Of a stretch of 64,000 nucleotides of DNA, positions 8,597 through 19,624 are shown piece after piece. The DNA is from Desulfovibrio sp. (GTDB lineage: Bacteria; Desulfobacterota; Desulfovibrionia; Desulfovibrionales; Desulfovibrionaceae): the NCBI GenBank assembly GCA_028708865.1, contig JAQVYA010000001.1, forward strand, positions 1 through 64,000, read 5' to 3'. The stretch's first letter is position 1. Each line of letters begins with the position of its first letter. The position numbers and the translations under genes are program-made. The notes beneath the pieces were generated by a model. It made no database searches, had not been told where the DNA came from, and worked only from the letters and a program-made list of their open reading frames with translations.

Positions 8597-10157
8597 AGGC
8601 CACCTCCGCGCGTTCCCGGACTGGGCCGGGCAAGGGGTTGCTGTGTTCCGCGTCCGTCTGTCGGCTGGCCGCTCCAAGGCTGGTTGCGGTTGGTGCCAGC
8701 AGGGACGCATAAAGATCAAGATATTTTCTGGCGGCCAGATCCCAGGTAAAGGCTTGGGCCATGGCCCGTTTCATCATGGCCTGCCATTTTGCGGGGCGCT
8801 GCCAGAGTTCCAGGGCCTGATGCACGGCTTCCAGAAACTGCTCGGCTTCGGGCCGTGCAAAGGTGAACCCCGTGGCTCGCGGACTGGGATGCGGGACAAT
8901 GGTATCGATGAGCCCGCCAACGGCAGTGGCCACCGGCGGTGTGCCGAAGCGCAGGGCATACATCTGTGTCAGTCCGCAGGGTTCGTACCGGGACGGCATG
9001 AGGAAGATGTCGGACCCGGCATGAATGCGGTGGGCCAGGTCCTCGGAATATCCGATGGCGCCGCCCAGACGCCCAGGGTATTGCTCCACGAGCTCCTGGA
9101 GCCGGGCTTCGTACTCCAGGCTGCCTTCGCCCAGCACGATAACGCCCACTTCGTATTTCATCAACTCCGGCAAAATTTCATACAGCAGGTCGATGCCCTT
9201 TTGGCGGCGCAGGCGTCCGATGAAGCAGAGTACGGGACGGTCCTCCAATTGGTCGGCCATGTAGAATTCGCGGAGCAAGGCGCGTTTGCAGACGCGTTTG
9301 CCGTCCAGGGTTTCGGGCGTATAGGCGCAGGTCAGATAGCGATCATTGTTTGGGTCCCACACACCATAATCCGCGCCGTTGAGAATACCGTGCAGCTCTG
9401 GTCGGCGGACTTGAAGAATGCCCTCCAGGCCGCAGCCGAATGCCGGGGAGATGATTTCCCGCGCATAGGCCGGGCTCACGGTGGTCACGGCGTCGGCGTA
9501 AGCGATGCCTCCCTTGAGCATGTTGAAGTCACCGTAAAATTCCACGCCGTCCATGTGCCAGGCTTCGCCGGGCAGTCCGCAATTTTCGAACAGTCGGAAT
9601 GAGAACCGCCCTTGGAAAGCGAGATTGTGAATGGTCATGACCGAATGGGTCTGCTGCCAGAACGGGTCGCTGCGTCGTAAAAAGTGTAAAAATGCCGGGG
9701 CCAGCCCGCTCTGCCAGTCGTGGGCGTGGATGATGTGGGGGGCGGCGTCGAACTGGCGGCACCAGGAAAGCGCGGCGCGTACAAAAAAAGTGAACCGTTC
9801 GCAGTTGTCGAAGTAGTCCCCTTCATATGTATTATAATAGGCGCGGCGGTCAAAGTATTCTCCGCGGGCCACGAAATAGACATTCACGCCATGGTACGTG
9901 GTCTTGTAGATTTCCGCCGTGACCGGAGCCCAGGGATACCCTACCGGGCAGTCGGACTTGACCAGTCGGATTTCATGGCCGGCTGTCCGAAGGCGGCCGT
10001 AAAATGGCGTGATGACGGAGACATCGGCTCCCTGGTTCTGAAGGGCCACAGGCAGCGCGCCCATGACGTCGCCCAGTCCTCCGCTTTTGGAAAAGGGGAA
10101 CATTTCCGAAGTGAGCAGAACGACGCGCAGCTTTGACGACGCTGGTGCACTGTTCAT
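8541..10157 (-). CDS. glgA: Glycogen synthase (ADP-glucose type)
   Basis: [27 protein letters not shown] (KxGGL motif), [39 protein letters not shown]. Confidence 0.95.
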   Translation of the reverse strand: MNSAPASSKLRVVLLTSEMFPFSKSGGLGDVMGALPVALQNQGADVSVITPFYGRLRTAGHEIRLVKSDCPVGYPWAPVTAEIYKTTYHGVNVYFVARGEYFDRRAYYNTYEGDYFDNCERFTFFVRAALSWCRQFDAAPHIIHAHDWQSGLAPAFLHFLRRSDPFWQQTHSVMTIHNLAFQGRFSFRLFENCGLPGEAWHMDGVEFYGDFNMLKGGIAYADAVTTVSPAYAREIISPAFGCGLEGILQVRRPELHGILNGADYGVWDPNNDRYLTCAYTPETLDGKRVCKRALLREFYMADQLEDRPVLCFIGRLRRQKGIDLLYEILPELMKYEVGVIVLGEGSLEYEARLQELVEQYPGRLGGAIGYSEDLAHRIHAGSDIFLMPSRYEPCGLTQMYALRFGTPPVATAVGGLIDTIVPHPSPRATGFTFARPEAEQFLEAVHQALELWQRPAKWQAMMKRAMAQAFTWDLAARKYLDLYASLLAPTATSLGAASRQTDAEHSNPLPGPVRERAEVAYAADQKVPEKQTRMQSGL

Positions 10158-10627
10158 GCCTCTGCTCCGGGGGTAGACGGTTGTGGGGGCAGTAGCTCGG
10201 AAAAATCGGCAAGGATGCGGGCGTGGTCAAAGGCCAGTTCCGGCAGGGCATCGAGGGGCCAGATCCGCACGGCGGCGGCGTCGTCACCAGCATGCAGCCG
10301 GGCCGGGTCGTGGGCCTGGGCCGCGTAGACAACGCTCAAGGTGTGGTGCCGGGGGTCGCGGTCTGGGGCGGAATATACGCCCACCAGCCGAGTGAGGGTT
10401 ACGTCCAGCCCGGTTTCCTCGTGTGCCTCCCGGACGGCCGCCGCTTCGCAGCTTTCCCCATAATCCACAAATCCCCCGGGCAGAGCCCAACCCAAGGGCG
10501 GGTTGGCACGCTTCACAAGCACCACATTGCGCCCAGGCAGCAGGACGACCACGTCAACCGTTGGTAATGGGTTGCGATAGATTTCCACATCCTTTCCGCA
10601 ATGCGGGCAGGATCGAGACCGTTTCAT
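10154..10627 (-). CDS. NUDIX hydrolase with N-terminal zinc-ribbon-like CPHCG
   Basis: [26 protein letters not shown] is a Nudix box; stop codon overlaps glgA start (ATGA). Alternative start at 10660. Confidence 0.9.
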   Translation of the reverse strand: MKRSRSCPHCGKDVEIYRNPLPTVDVVVLLPGRNVVLVKRANPPLGWALPGGFVDYGESCEAAAVREAHEETGLDVTLTRLVGVYSAPDRDPRHHTLSVVYAAQAHDPARLHAGDDAAAVRIWPLDALPELAFDHARILADFSELLPPQPSTPGAEA

Positions 10628-10693
10628 CAGAGAGCCCCCCAGGCATGGCTGCGGCGGCATTCCGGCAAGCCACCAAGCAGACGTTATGGCTTT

Positions 10694-10721
10694 CTCATAC
10701 CATATTGGCGTGACTTGACAA
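10694..10721 (-). promoter_or_regulatory. Putative promoter for NUDIX-glg operon
   Basis: Minus strand TTGTCA - 16 nt - TATGAG. Confidence 0.35.
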
Positions 10722-10778
10722 CCGATTGAGTTTCGGATTTCCGCGAAACGTGAAATCGATACACAGCAGGCCGCAACG

Positions 10779-10808
10779 AAAAAGGCCCTCCGGACATTCC
10801 GGAGAGCC
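10779..10808 (-). terminator. Rho-independent terminator (minus strand)
   Basis: Minus-strand GGCTCTCCGG-AATGT-CCGGAGGGCC-TTTTT. Confidence 0.75.
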
Positions 10809-11146
10809 TCATTCGGACGTTATGTCTGCAAAAGAAGGAAGAAGGATACTTTCTTTGTAGCAGTAAGCATGCCAACGTGTGAGATGAAAACCATCTTTTT
10901 TATAAACACTTGTTCTTTTAAAATTATTTATTAAGTGTCGACGTGGAAAAAATTTTTTTCATGTTGTGAAAAGAAAAAAAATTGTACTTCGAAGGCAGGG
11001 GAGAAGCGGTCTTTTTGCGGTTGTCACCAATGTAACATGTTTATTTTCAAGAGAAATAAAAATTTGAACGCCAAATCAGGACGGGTTCAAAAAATTTTAC
11101 TCCATACGCCGAGAGGACGACCTGGGAAAAGGGCTTCTGGCCGCGT

Positions 11147-12600
11147 TCAACAGTTGGGTTCCACCGGCAGGCAGACCGTAAAACAGGCGCCATGGCCTGG
11201 CTCGGTTTGCACTTGAACCCGGCCACGGTGGGCTTCCACGATTTTTTTTACAATGGCAAGGCCAAGGCCGGTGCTGACCTCTCCGGCAGTGGGCCGGTTG
11301 CTGAGTTTTTGGAAGGAAAGAAAGAGCTTGTCCTGTTCTTTGGCAGGAATGCCGGGGCCTTGGTCGCGTACGGAAAAACAAATGCCTCGTCTTCAGCCCA
11401 GAGTTCCACTGCCACGCAGGTGCCATGGGAGGAGAATTTGATGGCGTTGGTCAGCAGGTTGTCGATGACTTGCCCGATGCGCCTTCGGTCCACCATGCCT
11501 TCCACGGCCTGGTGGATGTCGACTTTGATGTCGATATTTTTTTCGTCCGCCAGGAGTCGGGCAATGTCCACGCGTTCCTGGACCAGGCTGGCCACGTTTT
11601 CGGGGCGGCAGAGCAGTTCCAGGCGGCCGCTTTCGATGACGGAAATGTCCAGAAGGTCGCTGACCAGGGCATTCATTTGCCAGCCGGAAATTTGTATGTA
11701 CTCAAGCATTTTTCGCTGGTTTTCGTCGAGCACGTCCTGAGCGGTTTGCAGCAGGATGGAAGAAAATCCGTTGACTGCGTTGATGGGGTTGCGCAGGTCG
11801 TGGGCGGCCATCCCCAAAAGGCGGTTTTTGAGTTCGTCCAGCTCCCGCAGTCGGCGCTGGCGTTCCATGGCGTCCACAAGTTGGAACATGCGGGCCTGGA
11901 ATTCCTCCCGTTCAAAGGGGGTGCGCAGGAAGTCGTTGGCCCCGTTCTTGATGAACCGCACCGAAAGCGGCTCATTGGCAAAGGCGGAAACCCCGATGAT
12001 TCCAAGGTCCTTGAGTTCGCTGCGGGTCCGTATCTTGACGGTCAGTTCCACGCCGTCCATGCCCTCGAGTTCGTAATCCACCACAGCCAGAAGATAGTCC
12101 GGGTCTTGCTCGAGTACTTCCAGGGCCTTTTCGCCGGATTCCACGGCCGTGACTTCCAACAGATGCAGGGAGAGCAGTTTGCTGAGGTAGCGGCGCATGG
12201 AGCGGGAATCGTCCACCACCAGGGCTTTGTGCCCCTGGATGCGGTGCAGTCTACCGATGGCTGCCACCAGATTGTCCACGGCGTGGCGGTTTTTGACCAC
12301 GTAGTCGGTTACGCTTTTGCTCAGGATGCGCCGACGCGTTTCTCGGGTGATGTCCGAAGTAAAGACCAGGCAAGGCAACTCGTGTTCCAGCACGGCGTCC
12401 ACCACGGTGCCGTCGTCCGAGTCCGGCAGGGCCAGATCGGCCACGGCAAGAAACCACTCGTTTTCTTTCAGGGCTTCACGGGCTTCGGCCAGGGTGCCCA
12501 CGGCGCGGGCGTTGAAGCACAGGTCGCGTTCGATGCGGCGCACCAGTTCCACCTGGACAGAGCGGCTGTCTTCAATGATCAGAATGTTGGGAACGGACAT
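11147..12600 (-). CDS. Hybrid sensor kinase REC-REC-HisKA-HATPase_c, interrupted by a frameshift near 11374-11378
   Basis: Two receiver domains (NILIIEDSRSVQ...; KALVVDDSRSMRRYL...VVDYELEGMDG), H box GMAAHDLRNPINAVNGF, N box VIDNLLTNAIKFS. Reading then breaks (ORF ends 11248), while the adjacent frame continues SVRDQGPGIPAKEQDKLFLSFQKLSNRPTAGEVSTGLGLAIVKKIVEAHRGRVQVQTEPGHGACFTVCLPVEPNC* to 11147. Confidence 0.85.
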
Positions 12601-12696
12601 ACAATCACCATGCCTCACAAAGGGAATGGCAGTGCGCCGTAACGGCACACTGTCGTATCGCATTTCCGGGGTTGCCGGATGGGGAAAGACCGCTTC

Positions 12697-13296
12697 TCAG
12701 GAAACGGCAAAACCTTTTTCTTCCAAGGATTGCCGGGCCACGGCTCCGGCACGCAAAATTTCAACGCGTCCGCCTGCCAAGGGACGGAGCAGAGTGGAGG
12801 GCGCTCCCCCAGGAGGGAAGGGCTCTTCCAACAAGGCCGCGTCGGTTTTGGCCAGCAGGTCCGGGTCCAGGTCCCGCGGGCTTCCCGCCGGCGGATTGCC
12901 GCTGAAGTTGGCGCTGGTGGCCACCAGGGGGGCGTCCAGCTCCCGGCAGATTTGCGCGGCCAGGGGGTGCGGCGTGGAACGCACCGAAACCAGGCCCTGT
13001 TCGTCGCGCACCGGACGAGGCACTGCGGAACGGGCCCGGACCAGAATGGACAGCGGACCCGGCCAAAATGCCTCGGCCAGGGCGCGAATGGTGCCGGTGA
13101 TTTCATCGGTGACCAGTTCCAGCATGGAGGTGCCCCCAATGATCAGCGGCAGAGGTTTGGCTTTGGGCCGGCCTTTGATGGCGGCCACCCGCAGGGCCGC
13201 ATCCCGCAAAAAGCCGTGACACCCCAAAGCATACAATGTTTCCGTGGGGTAAACCACAACTCCGCCTTCCAGGAAGATACGCTGTATGGTTTGCAT
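12697..13296 (-). CDS. L-threonylcarbamoyladenylate synthase (Sua5/YciO/YrdC family)
   Basis: GGVVVYPTETLYALGCHGF...KGRPKAKPLPLIIG...WPGPLSILVRA...APLVATSANFSGNPP. Confidence 0.92.
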   Translation of the reverse strand: MQTIQRIFLEGGVVVYPTETLYALGCHGFLRDAALRVAAIKGRPKAKPLPLIIGGTSMLELVTDEITGTIRALAEAFWPGPLSILVRARSAVPRPVRDEQGLVSVRSTPHPLAAQICRELDAPLVATSANFSGNPPAGSPRDLDPDLLAKTDAALLEEPFPPGGAPSTLLRPLAGGRVEILRAGAVARQSLEEKGFAVS

Positions 13297-13381
13297 GCGC
13301 GTCTTGTAACAGAAAAGATCACCGTGGTCAGCGGCTTTTCAAGGGCATGGAAATGGCGTACCAACCCTTGCAGGAGGCCAC

Positions 13382-15046
13382 ATGCCAGCGCTTTTCACGG
13401 ATCGCGACGAGAATTTCGGTGCCGGGGTTTTGCAGATTTTACGTACTGCGGCTCCCACCTGGCCTTTTGGCATCGAGGAGGACCAGACCGCTCTGGCGCT
13501 GGGGCCCGGCATGCTGCGCATGGCGCGTGAGCATGCTCCGATGCTCCGGCTGGCCGCCGGAAAAATTTTGCTCTGGAACTGGCAACGCCGTCCGCTGCAC
13601 TGCGAAGCGCTGAACGCCCTGCTGGAAGCGGCGCAGGTTTTGGATCAGCCCCTGCCGCGTCTTTTGCGCAAGCTGCAAACCGCCTTGCACCGCCCCGTGG
13701 ACTCCGCGCCGTTGAAGGAGGCCATGGACCTGGGGGAGCAGGCCCTGGTGCTCAAGCATCTGTTGCAGTTCGTGCGGCGTCCCGGCGAAGGTCTGTTCTG
13801 GCTTTCCCATTGTTGGGAGTGGCTGTTGCGCCTGGGGCGGGAGGATTTGCCCCCTTCCTTGCTGGACGCCGCGGACCTTCCGTCGGAACTGGAGCCGGTA
13901 CGCCGGATGTTGCGGGCTCAGTGGGCCATGCTTTACCGTCCGGCCGAAGAGGCCCTGGCGCATGTGCGAGGGCTGGACGCAAACCTCTGGTTCCCACTGC
14001 GGGAGTACTGGTCCGCGGAGCTGTACGCACGCATGGGCGACGCAGGCCAGGGAGCGCGGCGGCTGGCCCGGGTCTGGCGGCAAATGCCCTGGCATCCGCA
14101 GCTGACCCTCAAGCTCTCCAATTTGGTGGAACCGCCGGAAAGCGTGGAACCATGCGACTTTTCAGACACCAGCGTACTGGTATATTCTTGGAATAAGGCC
14201 GAACTGCTGGAGCAGACCCTGCAAAGCCTAGCGGCTTCGGAGCTGGGGAGGGCCCGCGTCGTGGTGCTGGATAACGGTTCCAGCGATGAAACCCCGGCCG
14301 TGATGGCCCGTTGCGCCGGATTGTTCGGAGCGCATCGTTTTCAGCAGGTGCGCCTGCCCGTGAACGTGGGCGCGCCCGCGGCCCGCAACTGGCTGCTTTC
14401 CCTGCCCGAGGTGCAGGCCTGCCGACGCGTCGCTTTTTTGGATGATGATGTGATTTTGCCCCGGAACTGGCTGACTAGGTTGGGAGCGGCCATGGATGCG
14501 GCCAAGGCGGATGTGGCCGGATGTCGGATTGTTTCCGCCTGCCCTCCGGCTTGCGTGCAGTCTGCGGACTACCATCTGCTGGACCCGGGACAGGGGGCGC
14601 GTACTTTTCAGGAGCGGGAAGACAATATTCTGGTTTTTGAAAACAGCGGCAATGCGCTGGATTTTGGATTGTACGACTATCGGCGCCCGGCCATTTCCGT
14701 ATCGGGCTGCTGCCACTTGCTGAGCATGCGGGGAGTGGAGCGTGCCGGAGCATTTGACATCCGTTTTTCCCCGACCCAATTCGATGATCTGGAGCGCGAC
14801 CTGCGCGTGAACCTGGCCGGGATGCGGGTGGTGTACGAAGGGCGGCTGGCTGTCCGGCATGTGCAGCATTCCAGCCTGGCCAAGGCCCAGACCGTGTCCG
14901 GAGCCGCGCATATCTTCGGTAATCGGATCAAGCTGGAAGGCAAGTACACGCGGGAAGAAATGGCCGCTTTGGCGCAAAGGCACCGGGAAGCGCTTTGGCA
15001 GGACTTGGACGCCCGCCGGGCCGCCTTGATCCGCAGTCTCCCCTAA
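13382..15046 (+). CDS. Family 2 glycosyltransferase with ~250 aa helical N-terminal extension
   Basis: C-terminal GT-A fold signatures: SVLVYSWNKAELLEQTLQSL, VVLDNGSSDETPAVM, AFLDDDVILPRNWL. Confidence 0.8.
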   Translation: MPALFTDRDENFGAGVLQILRTAAPTWPFGIEEDQTALALGPGMLRMAREHAPMLRLAAGKILLWNWQRRPLHCEALNALLEAAQVLDQPLPRLLRKLQTALHRPVDSAPLKEAMDLGEQALVLKHLLQFVRRPGEGLFWLSHCWEWLLRLGREDLPPSLLDAADLPSELEPVRRMLRAQWAMLYRPAEEALAHVRGLDANLWFPLREYWSAELYARMGDAGQGARRLARVWRQMPWHPQLTLKLSNLVEPPESVEPCDFSDTSVLVYSWNKAELLEQTLQSLAASELGRARVVVLDNGSSDETPAVMARCAGLFGAHRFQQVRLPVNVGAPAARNWLLSLPEVQACRRVAFLDDDVILPRNWLTRLGAAMDAAKADVAGCRIVSACPPACVQSADYHLLDPGQGARTFQEREDNILVFENSGNALDFGLYDYRRPAISVSGCCHLLSMRGVERAGAFDIRFSPTQFDDLERDLRVNLAGMRVVYEGRLAVRHVQHSSLAKAQTVSGAAHIFGNRIKLEGKYTREEMAALAQRHREALWQDLDARRAALIRSLP

Positions 15047-15086
15047 ACCGAAACCATCTAATATCATTTAATCAATCGAGTACGGA

Positions 15087-16085
15087 ATGCAAACCATTCT
15101 CATTACCATGGGCGATCCGGGCGGCCTGGGACCGGAATTGCTGGTGCGCCTCTTTTTGGAGCGCTCCGCTTGTTCGATAACCAACCGATACCTGCTGCTG
15201 GGGCCGGAGTCCGCCTTGCGGACGCATCTGGGGACGGGAGAAGTCTGTTGGGAGCGGCTGGAATGCCCGGAGGAAATTCGTGACGCTGGTCCGGGGCTGT
15301 ATCTTTTTGAGCCGCCCGAATTGAACGCTTTGATTTGTCCTTTGGGCGAGCCCAGCGTGGCGGGCGGGCAATGTGCCGGGGTGAGTCTGGAGTGGGCGGT
15401 CCGGCTGCTGAAGGACGGCCTGGCCCAGGGGCTTTGCACCTGCCCGCTGAATAAGGCCATGCTTCAGGAAGCCGGGTTTGATTTTCCCGGACATACCGAG
15501 TTCTTAGCCGAGCGTCTGGGGGTTGGACGGGACAACGTCTGCATGCATCTGGGCGGGCCGGTGCTGCGTGTGAGCCTGGCCACCACGCATCCGCCCCTGC
15601 GCAAAGTGGCGGATTTGATCACGCCCGAGCGGATTTTGCGTTGTCTTCACCTGACCAGGGATTATTTGCAGGCCCTGGGCGTGCAAGGGCCTGTGGCGGT
15701 CTGCGGGGTGAATCCCCATGCCGGGGAATCCGGAAAAATTGGCTGGGAAGAGGTGGAAATCATTGCCCCGGCCCTGGAAATGGCCCGGGCTCAAGGCCTG
15801 GACGTGGCAGGGCCCCTGCCCGGGGACACGGCGTTTTACTTCGCGGCCCAGGGGCGCTACGCCGCGGTGCTGGCCATGTACCACGATCAGGGCCTGGCTC
15901 CACTCAAACTGCTGCATTTTTCCGATGCCGTGAATGTGACGTTGGGACTGCCGTATCCGCGGACTTCGCCGGACCACGGCACCGGGTACGACATCACGGG
16001 CACGGGCCAAGCCGGGCTGGACAGTTTGCGGGCCGCCCTGGACATGGTGGAGCGGCTCGTGTCTGTTCGCGCACAGGGCAACTGA
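15087..16085 (+). CDS. pdxA: 4-hydroxythreonine-4-phosphate dehydrogenase
   Basis: ILITMGDPGGLGPELLVR...TCPLNKAMLQEAGFDFPGHTEFLAERLG...CGVNPHAGESGKIGWEE...AMYHDQGLAPLKLLHF...RTSPDHGTGYDITGTGQA. Confidence 0.96.
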   Translation: MQTILITMGDPGGLGPELLVRLFLERSACSITNRYLLLGPESALRTHLGTGEVCWERLECPEEIRDAGPGLYLFEPPELNALICPLGEPSVAGGQCAGVSLEWAVRLLKDGLAQGLCTCPLNKAMLQEAGFDFPGHTEFLAERLGVGRDNVCMHLGGPVLRVSLATTHPPLRKVADLITPERILRCLHLTRDYLQALGVQGPVAVCGVNPHAGESGKIGWEEVEIIAPALEMARAQGLDVAGPLPGDTAFYFAAQGRYAAVLAMYHDQGLAPLKLLHFSDAVNVTLGLPYPRTSPDHGTGYDITGTGQAGLDSLRAALDMVERLVSVRAQGN

Positions 16086-16191
16086 GCCACTTTCTTTTTG
16101 TGGTCCTTCGCGGCAAAGCACCTTACCTCGCCCACCAATGCCAGGCAGCCTGCCTGGTTTGGAGAGCGGACCGACAGGGGGGGGATAGGGA

Positions 16192-17412
16192 TCAGCCTGC
16201 TGCGTCGCGAGCCGCGCTTTGCCCCGCAATGTGGCCGAATACCTGGGTGGCCGCCACCATGGCACCGCCCAGCCGGTTGGCGCCATGCATGCCTGTGGCG
16301 CACTCCCCACAGGCGTAAAAACCGGGCACTGGCGCAGAATCCGGATCAAGCACCCGGGCGCAGGCGTCGATGCGTGCTCCGCCGTTGCCCGCCTGGGCGA
16401 ACAGGGCCACGTGTTCCCAGGGGGCTTTTCCCACCTTGACCCGGACCACGCCCTGGTCGTTGGCATGGGCTTGCAGCCACTGGTCCATGCCGTAGTCGTG
16501 CGTTGTTTTTCCCTGGAAAGAAATGGGGCCCCAGGCCGCCGGGCAATGGGTGCGCCGGGCATCGGCCAGGGCCAGAACCTTGGCCGATGGAGCCGCCTCC
16601 CGGCCGTCCGGAGTCAGAATTACCGCATCGGCACCGGCCAGAATCGCCGGGGAGCGGAACTCCAAGGAATCCAGATTGAGCCACAGATATTGCAGATAGT
16701 CCGTGTTCTCCATTCCTGCCCCCAGGGATGCGAGCATTTCCCAGCCTTGGCCTGGATTTCCCGGCCCGGCGATGTTTCTTTCGGCCAGCGGTGCGGGGCC
16801 GCCTAAAGCAACGACCACGGCCCGGGCCCGTACCACGGCGGACCCATCATTTTTGGAATGGATCTCTGCGCCGACAAGGTTGTTTCGGGCGGGGAGCAGG
16901 CGGGTTACCTGCTGCCCGGTGAACACGCGGACGTTCAGGTCCTGGAGTTTGGCCCGCAGGAGCGCATGAGTGCGGGCCAAGTCCGTCAGAATCACGGCCC
17001 GGGCATGGGGGCTGAAGCAGGCCTGGCGCCGCAACGGCAGGCCATCCTCTCCTTGTAAAAGGGGCGCTCCCAGGGCCTGGAGGTCGCGCAGCCGGGCTTC
17101 GGCCTGTTCGGCCAGCAGGCTCGCCAGGTCCGGAAAGGCCGTACCGGGCCGTGCCAGCCCCAAGGCTTCGGCAACAAAGTCTTCCCGCTCCTGATCGGTG
17201 AGGGGGACCTGCATGCCCAGTTGGCGGTTGTAATTGGCGAACGAAGAGCCCGAAGGGCCCGGAGCCAGAGTCAGCAGGGCCACTCGGGGGCGCGAGGAGG
17301 CTTGGGCCGCGCTCCAGGCGGCGCGCATGCCGCCCAGGCCCGAGCCGAGGACCAGGACATCAATAGGATGATTTTGCCGATCAAAGGTAGGGAGTGCGGT
17401 GTTGTGGGGCAT
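16192..17412 (-). CDS. FAD-dependent oxidoreductase, fumarate reductase/L-aspartate oxidase flavoprotein-like
   Basis: DVLVLGSGLGGMRAAWSAA (dinucleotide fold), QLGMQVPLTDQEREDFVAEAL, GFYACGECATGMHGANRLGGAMVAATQVFGHIAGQSAA. Confidence 0.8.
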   Translation of the reverse strand: MPHNTALPTFDRQNHPIDVLVLGSGLGGMRAAWSAAQASSRPRVALLTLAPGPSGSSFANYNRQLGMQVPLTDQEREDFVAEALGLARPGTAFPDLASLLAEQAEARLRDLQALGAPLLQGEDGLPLRRQACFSPHARAVILTDLARTHALLRAKLQDLNVRVFTGQQVTRLLPARNNLVGAEIHSKNDGSAVVRARAVVVALGGPAPLAERNIAGPGNPGQGWEMLASLGAGMENTDYLQYLWLNLDSLEFRSPAILAGADAVILTPDGREAAPSAKVLALADARRTHCPAAWGPISFQGKTTHDYGMDQWLQAHANDQGVVRVKVGKAPWEHVALFAQAGNGGARIDACARVLDPDSAPVPGFYACGECATGMHGANRLGGAMVAATQVFGHIAGQSAARDAAG

Positions 17413-17630
17413 GGCTGGACGGTACGGCAAAAATTCCATCGGGGGAAGCGTCTGTCCGGTCCGTATCCTGGCCCGTGTATCGCATTATCTCCCAGGCCGG
17501 ATTCCGCGCCACTCCCGGCCTCGTATTCCGTCCATCTTTGGGGGGCGCATCATTTAGGGCACGTCCGAGGAGTCATTTGCCGGGCATTGAGAAGAACGGG
17601 GCCGGTGGGCGGTGTGCCCTTGCAGCCATG

Positions 17631-17657
17631 AAAAAGGCCGCCTCAGGGGCGGCCTTT
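17631..17657 (-). terminator. Rho-independent terminator downstream of TPR gene
   Basis: Minus-strand AAAGGCCGCC-CCTGA-GGCGGCCTTTTT. Confidence 0.85.
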
Positions 17658-17677
17658 GCGATTCGTGCAGGGTGGAA

Positions 17678-18475
17678 TCAGATTTTCTTCATGGCGTAAG
17701 CGCGCATTTTTTCCGCTTCCTTGAACGCGGGGTTGATGCTCAGGGCTTTTTCCGCCGCATTCTTCATCCGTTTCCATTTTTTCCAGTCAAAATAGAGCCG
17801 CCCCAGGTTGAAGTACAGGTATTCGTCGTCGTGGGCGTGTTCCAGAGCCTTGAGGTAGTAGCGTTCTGCCGCGTCGAACTGTTTGAGCTTGCGCAGTACG
17901 ATGCCGATGCGGTTGTAGAGGAACAGAGCCTGGGGGTCGTGCTCCAGGGCGTCTTCCAGCAGCCCGAGGGCGTCGTCGTAAAGGTCGGATTTGAGGTAGC
18001 GGTCCGCGATGTCGGCCTTAAGTTCCGTGTCGTTTTTATACGACTTCATCAGCTCGCCGAAGGTTTGGCGGGCCATGTCAAAGGCTTTTTCGTCGAGCTG
18101 GGCCTGTCCTTTGGCCAACTCCTCCTGTTTGTGCTGCTCCATGTTGGCCAGTTCGTTCTGGACGGACTCGGTAACGTGGTTTTGCAGCTCGCCGACCAGT
18201 TCCTGCATGGTCTTGTAGAGCTTTTTCTCTTCACCGGCCTTATAGGGGATGACCAGCGGATACAGCCGCCGGAGCTCCTTGTCCTGGTTCAGGCTGTAGA
18301 CGGCCTGTTCGATGAGCTTGGCGAATTCGTCCCGTTCGTTTTTCATCAGCGGGTTTTTGAGGATGCCCACCAGGGCCTGCATCAGGGCATTGGCCGCAGC
18401 CATGGGTTTGCCCTGCTTGAGCAGGCCGTTCACTTCGGAGAGACGCTTTCGGGATTTGATCAGTTCGACGGACAT
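17678..18475 (-). CDS. Tetratricopeptide repeat protein
   Basis: Repeated TPR units: DDALGLLEDALEHDPQALFLYNRIGIVLRKLKQFDAAERYYLKALEHAHDDEYLYFNLGRLYFDWKKWKRMKNAAEKALSINPAF. Confidence 0.85.
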   Translation of the reverse strand: MSVELIKSRKRLSEVNGLLKQGKPMAAANALMQALVGILKNPLMKNERDEFAKLIEQAVYSLNQDKELRRLYPLVIPYKAGEEKKLYKTMQELVGELQNHVTESVQNELANMEQHKQEELAKGQAQLDEKAFDMARQTFGELMKSYKNDTELKADIADRYLKSDLYDDALGLLEDALEHDPQALFLYNRIGIVLRKLKQFDAAERYYLKALEHAHDDEYLYFNLGRLYFDWKKWKRMKNAAEKALSINPAFKEAEKMRAYAMKKI

Positions 18476-18502
18476 GATGCTCCTACGGAGTGGAAGGATT
18501 GG

Positions 18503-19620
<1,118 letters not shown>

Positions 19621-19624
<4 letters not shown>

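Noticed and set aside
10935-11216. 93-aa Lys/Cys-rich plus-strand ORF in the AT-rich island
   Set aside because: No RBS, runs into the antisense of the kinase gene, poly-Lys from A runs; not credible as a gene.
16140-16156. CCAGGCAGCCTGCCTGG palindrome between pdxA and the flavoprotein gene
   Set aside because: Short, no U-tract on either side; could be a weak terminator but not supportable as a feature.
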